Shown piece by piece: positions 1 to 4,266 of a stretch of 11,108 nucleotides of DNA (position 1 is its first letter; each line of letters starts with the position of its first letter). Under the pieces are notes generated by a model. It did no database searches, was not told the origin of the DNA, and was given only the letters and a program-made list of their open reading frames with translations. Origin of the DNA: WHSV01 sp050693975 (lineage in GTDB: Bacteria > Actinomycetota > CADDZG01 > WHSQ01); assembly GCA_050693975.1 (NCBI GenBank), contig JBOGWV010000151.1, forward strand, positions 1 to 11,108, written 5' to 3'. The translations under genes and the position numbers were made by a program.

Positions 1-1056
1 AACGAGACTGTGGCCCGCAGCAAGATCGACGCCGGAGTGGTCGACGATGTGATCTGTGGGTGCGTGAGCCAGGTCGGCGAGCAGTCGTTGAACGTCGGGC
101 GCAACGCATGGCTTGCCGCGGGGCTGCCCGAGGAGGTGCCGGCGACGACCATCGACCGCCAGTGCGGGTCCAGCCAGCAATCGGCGCATTTCGCGGCGCA
201 GGGCGTGATCGCCGGCGCCTACGACGTCGCCATCGCATGCGGGGTCGAGTCGATGAGTCGCGTGCCCATGGGATCCAGCGCCCAGATCCCCGGCTTCCCG
301 TTTCCCGACAGCCTTATGGGTCGCTACGAGGGTGGACTCGTGCCTCAGGGCATCTCCGCCGAGATCATCTCCGAACGCTGGGGCATCACGCGTACCGAGG
401 CCGATCGGTTTGGTGCTCGCAGCCACGAGCGCGCCCTCGCGGCCACCTCATCCGGCGCCTTCAAGAACGAGATTCACCCGATAAAGGTCTCCGACGAGTT
501 ATTCGAGACCGACGAGGGCATGCGCACCCCCAATCTGGAGAAGTTGGCCACACTCAAGACCGCCTTCAAGGAAGACGGCATCGTGACCGCGGGCAACTCC
601 TCGCAGATCACCGACGGTGCTTCGGCCTTGCTGATCACCACGCCGGAGAAGGCCGAGGAGCTTGGGTTGCGGCCGCGCGCACGGTTCGTCGGCTTCGCCC
701 TTGCCGGTACCGATCCGGTGACGATGCTGACGGGCCCGATTCCCTCTACCCAGAAGCTCCTAGCGCGCACCGGGGTCGCGCTCGACGACATCGATGTAGT
801 CGAGATCAACGAGGCCTTCGCGAGCGTGGTGCTCGCATGGAAGAAGGAGCTCGAACTCGACGACACCTGGTTCGACGAGCACGTCAACGTCCACGGCGGA
901 GCGATCGCCCTCGGCCACCCCTTGGGAGCGTCGGGAGCTCGCCTCATGACCACGGGCCTCAATGCCCTCGAGCGGCGCGAGGGGCGCTACCTGCTCCAGA
1001 CCATGTGCGAGGGCGGGGGCCTGGCCAATGCCACGCTGCTGGAGCGGTTCGGCTAG
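1..1056 (+). CDS. Thiolase family acetyl-CoA acyltransferase (5' end missing)
   Basis: Thiolase: cleaves 3-ketoacyl-CoA with CoA or condenses two acyl-CoAs, in the cytoplasm. The reading frame is open to the left edge, and the first codons (NETVARSK) already match the inside of a thiolase N-domain, so the gene is truncated; roughly 30-45 N-terminal residues are missing. The GTG at position 10 is probably an internal valine. All catalytic parts are visible: the nucleophilic Cys in DRQCGSS (codon 163-165), the NEAFA motif near 808, the GHP histidine (codon 916-918) within GGAIALGHPLGASGAR, and the second Cys in MCEGGGLANA (codon 1006-1008). The stop is TAG at 1054-1056. It converges on the next gene and looks unrelated in function to the cell-wall locus. 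Whether it acts in beta-oxidation, steroid breakdown or acetoacetyl-CoA synthesis cannot be told from this fragment. Confidence 0.93.
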   Translation, partial: NETVARSKIDAGVVDDVICGCVSQVGEQSLNVGRNAWLAAGLPEEVPATTIDRQCGSSQQSAHFAAQGVIAGAYDVAIACGVESMSRVPMGSSAQIPGFPFPDSLMGRYEGGLVPQGISAEIISERWGITRTEADRFGARSHERALAATSSGAFKNEIHPIKVSDELFETDEGMRTPNLEKLATLKTAFKEDGIVTAGNSSQITDGASALLITTPEKAEELGLRPRARFVGFALAGTDPVTMLTGPIPSTQKLLARTGVALDDIDVVEINEAFASVVLAWKKELELDDTWFDEHVNVHGGAIALGHPLGASGARLMTTGLNALERREGRYLLQTMCEGGGLANATLLERFG

Positions 1057-1158
1057 GGCCTGAGTCAAAGGCAACAGCAAATTCAAAGGCAAAAGCGGCA
1101 GTTACGGGGGTGAATCTAGGGGCGCTCGAGCCCTCGGCCCGCTCCGATTGCCTCAAAC

Positions 1159-1213
1159 TCAATCGTTTGTCGCCAAACCGTCGTGTAGCGACGGATTCGT
1201 GCCACACGATTCA
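1159..1213. terminator. Large imperfect hairpin, possible bidirectional terminator
   Basis: Arms 1159-1183 and 1189-1213 pair at 19 of 25 positions (plus one G-U) around a 5-nt loop (TGTAG). The six base pairs next to the loop, CCGTCG/CGACGG, are perfect, and AATCGT (1161-1166) pairs with ACGATT (1206-1211). It lies between two converging transcripts, where a terminator is expected. Neither side has a clear T-run, so it is not a classical intrinsic terminator. Confidence 0.4.
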
Positions 1214-1226
1214 ATCTCGTCTTCGC

Positions 1227-1245
1227 GCGGGGCCGGTGACCCCGC
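1227..1245. terminator. GC-rich hairpin, possible terminator of the minus-strand gene
   Basis: GCGGGG (1227-1232) and CCCCGC (1240-1245) form a perfect 6-bp stem with a 7-nt loop. It lies 38 nt past the stop codon of the minus-strand gene ending at 1284. There is no T-tract, so its role as a terminator is uncertain. Confidence 0.35.
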
Positions 1246-1283
1246 ACTCGTCCCTTGACTGCCTTGGCCTTTGACTTTTGTGC

Positions 1284-1613
1284 CTACACCGGGCGCAGCG
1301 GGGGCTTGCCTCCCTCGCGCACGAGGGTCATCGGCTCCGTGCAGTGGGTCGGGGCCCTGTCCTTGGCCGCCATTTCGACCTTCAGCTCGAGCCCGCAGTT
1401 TCCGCACACATACTTGAGCCCGTACTCGCTGACGTCGGTGATCTCAGGCTCCGGGGGAATGTCACCCATGGTCTGGACGTAGCGAATGCCGATCAGCATG
1501 ATCCCGGCGAACATCGCCACCCCCGTCACCGAACGGAAGTAGCCGAACGTCTCGCCGAGCACCACCACGGCCACGGCGGAAACGCCCAGGAGGACGAAGC
1601 GGGCTCTGGTCAC
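1284..1613 (-). CDS. Small membrane protein with zinc-ribbon-like C-terminus, function unknown
   Basis: A 109-residue protein that I do not recognise by name. Two hydrophobic segments (about residues 5-21 and 29-46) look like a membrane hairpin. They are followed by an acidic linker and a compact domain with CGNCG (Cys70, Cys73) and, 16 residues later, His90-Cys91; this CxxC...HC pattern could bind one zinc ion. The last residues are a basic, proline-rich tail. The start is GTG at 1613, supported by a strong Shine-Dalgarno site (GCGGAGGG, about 1620-1627 on the minus strand) 6-7 nt upstream; the stop is TAG. The gene lies 102 nt downstream of crgA on the same strand, so it could be co-transcribed with crgA or use its own promoter in that gap, where two DnaA-box matches lie. 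Zinc binding and topology are inferences. Confidence 0.8.
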   Translation of the reverse strand: MTRARFVLLGVSAVAVVVLGETFGYFRSVTGVAMFAGIMLIGIRYVQTMGDIPPEPEITDVSEYGLKYVCGNCGLELKVEMAAKDRAPTHCTEPMTLVREGGKPPLRPV

Positions 1614-1647
1614 GCGCTACCCTCCGCCTTCACTCCCGCAGATCCAG

Positions 1648-1668
1648 TTGTCCACAGGCTCGTCCACA
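1648..1668 (+). promoter_or_regulatory. Two tandem DnaA-box-like sites
   Basis: TTGTCCACA at 1648-1656 is the DnaA box form favoured in high-GC actinobacteria (one change from the E. coli TTATCCACA). TCGTCCACA at 1660-1668, in the same orientation and offset by 12 nt, differs from it by one base. A weaker inverted match (TTTTCCCCA on the minus strand, 1671-1679) follows. The sites sit 35-55 nt upstream of the start codon at 1613. In related genomes this locus lies close to oriC, so DnaA binding is plausible, either as a regulatory site or as a titration site. Binding is inferred from motif match only. Confidence 0.5.
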
Positions 1669-1715
1669 GGTGGGGAAAACCACATCCTTGTGATTTACCT
1701 CGGGGCGACCAACGG

Positions 1716-1943
1716 TCAGTGCCACTGGGTGGCGACCACGAACGAGGCTGAGATGAGCCCGAGGCCCACCCACAGCCAGGGGCCATCGCCCTGAAACATC
1801 ACGTAGAACGCCAAGATCGTGGCGACCCCGACGGCCATCAGGCCGAAGAACAGATAGCCGACCCACGGAGAAGAGGTCTTCGGCTTGGGCTTCGGCGGTG
1901 GCTGCCGCTGGAACTGCTTCCTTTTGGACTTGCTTTTCGGCAT
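1716..1943 (-). CDS. crgA: Cell division protein CrgA
   Basis: A 75-residue septation regulator of actinobacteria. In Streptomyces it inhibits premature FtsZ ring formation; in mycobacteria it links FtsZ, FtsQ, FtsI and CwsA at the septum. Seen here: an MPKSKSKRK start, a basic proline-rich cytoplasmic stretch (residues 1-25), the TM1 segment (about 27-49), a short GDGPW loop, TM2 (about 55-72) and an ATQWH end, which together match the family in size and layout. The open frame continues upstream to 2267, but that part is the antisense of the sortase gene; the ATG at 1943 begins the conserved MPKSK and is the right start. The gene is divergent from the sortase, with only 37 nt between the two start codons. 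Its place next to the sortase, pabA and pknB is the conserved actinobacterial order and supports the name. Confidence 0.92.
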   Translation of the reverse strand: MPKSKSKRKQFQRQPPPKPKPKTSSPWVGYLFFGLMAVGVATILAFYVMFQGDGPWLWVGLGLISASFVVATQWH

Positions 1944-1980
1944 GAATCCAATAGTAGCCGAGGGATATCCTGCTTCCCGC
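1944..1980. promoter_or_regulatory. Compact divergent promoter region, crgA / sortase
   Basis: Only 37 nt separate the ATG of crgA (minus) from the ATG of the sortase (plus). On the minus strand TACTAT (1956-1951) is a good -10 hexamer ending 7 nt before the crgA ATG, so transcription would begin at or next to the start codon. On the plus strand TATCCT (1966-1971) is a weaker -10 match, 9 nt before the sortase ATG. Neither gene has a well-placed Shine-Dalgarno site, which fits leaderless or nearly leaderless mRNAs. Clear -35 boxes are not visible. Confidence 0.45.
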
Positions 1981-2637
1981 ATGACTGTGCTGAGGACGTT
2001 GGGCAAGTTGCTGATCTCCGTGGGCGTGGGCGTCCTGCTGTTCGTCGCGTGGACCCTATGGGGCACGGGGCTCGCGACGAGCCGGGCCCAGGAGGCGCTC
2101 GAGGCCGAGTTCAACGCCGCGGATCCCATTCGGGTGGCGGTCCAGGACCAACCGACCGAGGCCATCGAAGTGCCCGATTCATTCGAGCCGGGCCCGGGCG
2201 ACCCGGTCTTCCGGATGAGGATTCCGGATATGGACTTCAGCCAGGTGGTGGTGGAGGGAGTCGACACCGGTGACCTAAAGAAGGGTCCCGGCCATTACCC
2301 CGACTGCCGCGAGGGGTTCGAAAAGCCATTGTGTACCGATGCGAAGGAGGTCTGGCCCGGCGAGCGCGGCCGCGTGATCGTCTCCGGCCACCGCACGACA
2401 TACGGGGCGCCCTTTTGGGACCTCGACCGCCTGCGGGAGGGAGACGAGATCCATCTCGAGACGCGCTGGGGCGATTTCACCTACGAGGTCACCGGCTCTG
2501 AGATCGTCCTGCCCAACGCGAAGGACATCGCAAACCCAGACTCGAATAGACCCGAGCTCGTGCTGACGACATGCAACCCGCGCTTCTCCGCGTCCGAGCG
2601 CCTCGTGGTGTTCGCGGAGATGGAGGGAGCTTCGTGA
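1981..2637 (+). CDS. srtE: Class E-type sortase, membrane-anchored transpeptidase
   Basis: A sortase joins secreted proteins bearing a C-terminal sorting signal to the cell wall, acting outside the membrane. The 218-residue protein has one N-terminal membrane anchor (about residues 9-30), a linker, then the sortase barrel. The catalytic residues are visible: His137 in SGHRTTYG, Cys198 in LTTCNP and Arg207 in SERLVVFAE; the LTTC-P pattern and the actinobacterial setting point to class E. An unusual insert (about residues 108-125) between GHYP and PGE carries Cys109 and Cys118. The ATG at 1981 is chosen because it directly precedes the membrane anchor; an in-frame ATG at 1942 would overlap crgA and add 13 unlikely residues. 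It is followed by a small gene overlapping by 4 nt. In Streptomyces, class E sortases also lie between crgA and pknB. No sortase substrate is visible in the window. Confidence 0.9.
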   Translation: MTVLRTLGKLLISVGVGVLLFVAWTLWGTGLATSRAQEALEAEFNAADPIRVAVQDQPTEAIEVPDSFEPGPGDPVFRMRIPDMDFSQVVVEGVDTGDLKKGPGHYPDCREGFEKPLCTDAKEVWPGERGRVIVSGHRTTYGAPFWDLDRLREGDEIHLETRWGDFTYEVTGSEIVLPNAKDIANPDSNRPELVLTTCNPRFSASERLVVFAEMEGAS

Positions 2638-2765
2638 CGTCGAGTCCACCGCGCCGTACGTGGAAGTCACGACTGCTCGAGCTGCTTTTGTGGGCGGCGG
2701 TCTCGGTAGCCACCGCGCTCATCCTCATAGCGCTCTCGGAGCGACTGCTGCCGACCAACTTCTGA
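2634..2765 (+). CDS. 43-residue single-span membrane protein coupled to the sortase
   Basis: Starts with GTG inside the sortase stop (GTGA, 4-nt overlap) and has a strong Shine-Dalgarno site (GGAGGG, near 2622-2627) about 6 nt upstream, which argues that it is translated and coupled to the sortase. The peptide has a basic N-terminus (PPRRTWKSR), one hydrophobic helix of about 20 residues (14-35) and a short SERLLPTNF tail. The positive charges before the helix predict that the N-terminus stays inside. I do not recognise a named family. Tight coupling suggests that it works with the sortase, perhaps as a partner or stabiliser, but that is inference. The frame is open further upstream (to 2571) only within the sortase gene. 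Confidence 0.7.
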   Translation: MTSSPPRRTWKSRLLELLLWAAVSVATALILIALSERLLPTNF

Positions 2766-2829
2766 TCGTTTGACGATTACCTCTCGGGAACGCGAAGGGG
2801 AGTAGCCGTCCAGCCAGGGAAGTCGGGTC
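2766..2829 (+). promoter_or_regulatory. Short spacer before pabA with Shine-Dalgarno site
   Basis: 64 nt between the small membrane gene and the first pabA ATG. It holds an AGGGAAG Shine-Dalgarno site (2816-2822) 7 nt from ATG 2830. A TTGACG hexamer (2770-2775) has no -10 partner at 16-18 nt. No convincing promoter or terminator is visible, so pabA is probably read through from the sortase gene. Confidence 0.35.
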
Positions 2830-3480
2830 ATGGCCAAGGATCATGGGCCGAGCATCAAGGCGCTTCGCCTAGCCATACAAGAGGCGGATACGCTCGACGG
2901 CATGCGCCTGTTGCTCGTCGACAATTTCGATTCGTTCGTCTACAACCTCGCCCAGGGTTTCGGGGCTCTGGGGGCCGAGCCGATCGTGGTGCGCAACGAC
3001 GCTTCGCTCGGTGAGTTGGAAGCGGTCGAGCCCGATGCGGTGGTGATCTCGCCGGGTCCGGGGGGGCCGCGGGATGCGGGCGTATCGATGGCCGCCATCG
3101 GTCACTTCGCGGGACGCGTGCCGGTGTTCGGGGTCTGCCTCGGCCACCAGTGCATCGGTGAGGTCTATGGGGCGAAGGTGATTCGCTCCGAGGTGGGACC
3201 GGTGCACGGTAAAACGTCGTGGATCGAACACTCGGCCACCGGTGTGTTCAGCGATTTGCCGGATCCGATGGAGGCAACGCGTTACCACTCGCTGTGCGTG
3301 CGCGAGTCGGATCTTCCGCACGAGCTCGAGATCACCGCCCGCGCCGACGACGGAACCATCATGGGGTTGCGTCATCGAGACCTCGCGGTCGAGGGTGTGC
3401 AGTTCCATCCCGAGTCGGTGCTGACGCTGGAGGGTTCGCGCCTGCTCGCCAACGTTCTCGGGGTGCATCAGCCCGCCTGA
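2830..3480 (+). CDS. pabA: Glutamine amidotransferase, anthranilate / aminodeoxychorismate synthase component II
   Basis: Class I glutamine amidotransferase (PabA/TrpG). It releases ammonia from glutamine for a chorismate-using partner (PabB for folate, TrpE for tryptophan). Using the first ATG, the triad is Cys103 (GVCLGHQ), His193 and Glu195 (QFHPES), with the oxyanion PGPGGP near 75-80 and the typical VDNFDSFVYNL N-motif at 30-40. The conserved protein begins at the internal ATG 2902 (MRLLLVDNF). The upstream ATG 2830 adds 24 residues and has the better Shine-Dalgarno site (AGGGAAG, 2816-2822), so both starts remain possible. The extension contains codons rare in this DNA (CTA, ATA, CAA), which weakens it. 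The synthase partner is not in the window, so PabA versus TrpG cannot be settled; this locus is trpG in M. tuberculosis (Rv0013) and is often annotated pabA elsewhere. Its last 13 nt overlap the converging methyltransferase gene. Confidence 0.9.
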   Translation: MAKDHGPSIKALRLAIQEADTLDGMRLLLVDNFDSFVYNLAQGFGALGAEPIVVRNDASLGELEAVEPDAVVISPGPGGPRDAGVSMAAIGHFAGRVPVFGVCLGHQCIGEVYGAKVIRSEVGPVHGKTSWIEHSATGVFSDLPDPMEATRYHSLCVRESDLPHELEITARADDGTIMGLRHRDLAVEGVQFHPESVLTLEGSRLLANVLGVHQPA

Positions 3481-4259
3481 CCCCGTGCAGCATCGGCGGC
3501 CTGGAGGGCGCGTCCGTAGCCGACGAGATCGGTCCCGGCCCCCGGTTTATAGCCGCCGTAGATGGCGTGTCCGGCCTCCATCCAGAAGCAGTCAGCCGCG
3601 GTGAACCCCGCGCGCTCTATCCATGCGATCTGAGCGCCCAGGGGTGATGGCTGGTCCATCGGATCGGGATAGCGGTAGAAGTTCCACTCGGTGCTTCGAA
3701 ACAGCTCCCCGAGCGAGGCGTCGCCGAGTTCCGCTGCCATGGTGTCGACATCCTCGTCCCACGTGGCCGCCAGCAACTCCTCGACCTGTGCCGTGGCCGG
3801 CGCGACGAGGTCGGCGATGACGAGTGCTGCTCGCGCCGAGCTTCGTCGTCCGATCTCGGTGTAGAGGTTCTGCTTGCCGGCTCCATCGAGGTGATGGATG
3901 ACGAGCGACGACACGACCGCGTCGACTCCATCGAGATGGGAGCGCCACTCGGAGCCTTGAAGCTCGAACGAAGCCACGGTCACCCGGTCGCCGGCCTCGG
4001 TCAGCCTCTTCGAGGTAGCGCGGCGCATCGACTCCGAGCCGTCGAGCGCGACGATCCGCGCCTGCGGGAAGGTCAGCGCGATGGTGTGGCTGAGAAGGCC
4101 CTCGCCGCTCCCGAGCTCGACAACCGTGAACTCATCGTCGGCGGCAAACGGAAGCAGGGTGGCCACGGTTGCCAGCTGCCGCCTTCGGGCCGGAACCGCA
4201 ACGGGAGCCAGACGCCGGTAGACGTCGGAGTCGTCCTCACTCCAAGACGGAGGATCCAC
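3468..4259 (-). CDS. Class I SAM-dependent methyltransferase, substrate unknown
   Basis: About 263 residues. The Rossmann-type SAM site is clear: motif I VVELGSGEG, an acidic end of strand beta-2 in VALDGSESM, and a motif IV region VDAVVSSLVIHHLDG, with the rest typical of the Methyltransf_11/25 type. The substrate cannot be deduced. The GTG at 4259 is the most upstream start after the pknB stop, 7 nt away; the frame is open to 4445 but only antisense to the pknB tail. The Shine-Dalgarno site is weak, so translation may depend on ribosomes leaving pknB, and a later start is possible. It is the last gene of the long minus-strand operon, and its final 13 nt overlap the tail of pabA on the other strand. 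No methyltransferase lies at this point in the M. tuberculosis locus, so it is an addition in this lineage. Any role in wall growth is only implied by position. Confidence 0.85.
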   Translation of the reverse strand: MDPPSWSEDDSDVYRRLAPVAVPARRRQLATVATLLPFAADDEFTVVELGSGEGLLSHTIALTFPQARIVALDGSESMRRATSKRLTEAGDRVTVASFELQGSEWRSHLDGVDAVVSSLVIHHLDGAGKQNLYTEIGRRSSARAALVIADLVAPATAQVEELLAATWDEDVDTMAAELGDASLGELFRSTEWNFYRYPDPMDQPSPLGAQIAWIERAGFTAADCFWMEAGHAIYGGYKPGAGTDLVGYGRALQAADAARGQAG

Positions 4260-4266
4260 GGCCCGG

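Larger units (their letters stand above)
1060..1283. repeat. Repeat-rich, partly palindromic intergenic region
   Basis: The space between the converging thiolase and zinc-ribbon genes holds no convincing gene. TCAAAGGCAA occurs twice directly (1065-1074 and 1083-1092), 18 nt apart. The same TCAAAGGC core returns inverted at 1267-1274, so GTCAAAGGC at 1064-1072 is a perfect inverted match to 1267-1275. Nested inside is a 25-bp imperfect hairpin centred on 1184-1188, and a second 6-bp hairpin lies at 1227-1245. The arrangement resembles a decayed palindromic intergenic repeat. No protein or tRNA is visible here. Being of a repeat family is inference; the matches themselves are read directly. 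Confidence 0.5.

Noticed and set aside
60..1274. 404-codon plus-strand frame overlapping the thiolase
   Set aside because: Arg-rich out-of-frame shadow of the thiolase, which has all its catalytic motifs in the other frame; the part past 1056 runs into the repeat region and shows no domain.
1057..1283. tRNA, small structured RNA gene or CRISPR array in the intergenic region
   Set aside because: No T-loop or cloverleaf, and no regularly spaced repeats with unique spacers; only two direct copies of a 10-mer and inverted matches are present.
1944..2267. Upstream extension of the crgA frame
   Set aside because: Antisense to the sortase gene; the conserved CrgA protein begins at MPKSK (ATG 1943).
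2786..2811. GGGAAC followed 15 nt later by CGTC, like an ECF sigma factor promoter before pabA
   Set aside because: The spacing is slightly short and the -10 part matches only loosely; one such pair is easily found by chance in GC-rich DNA.
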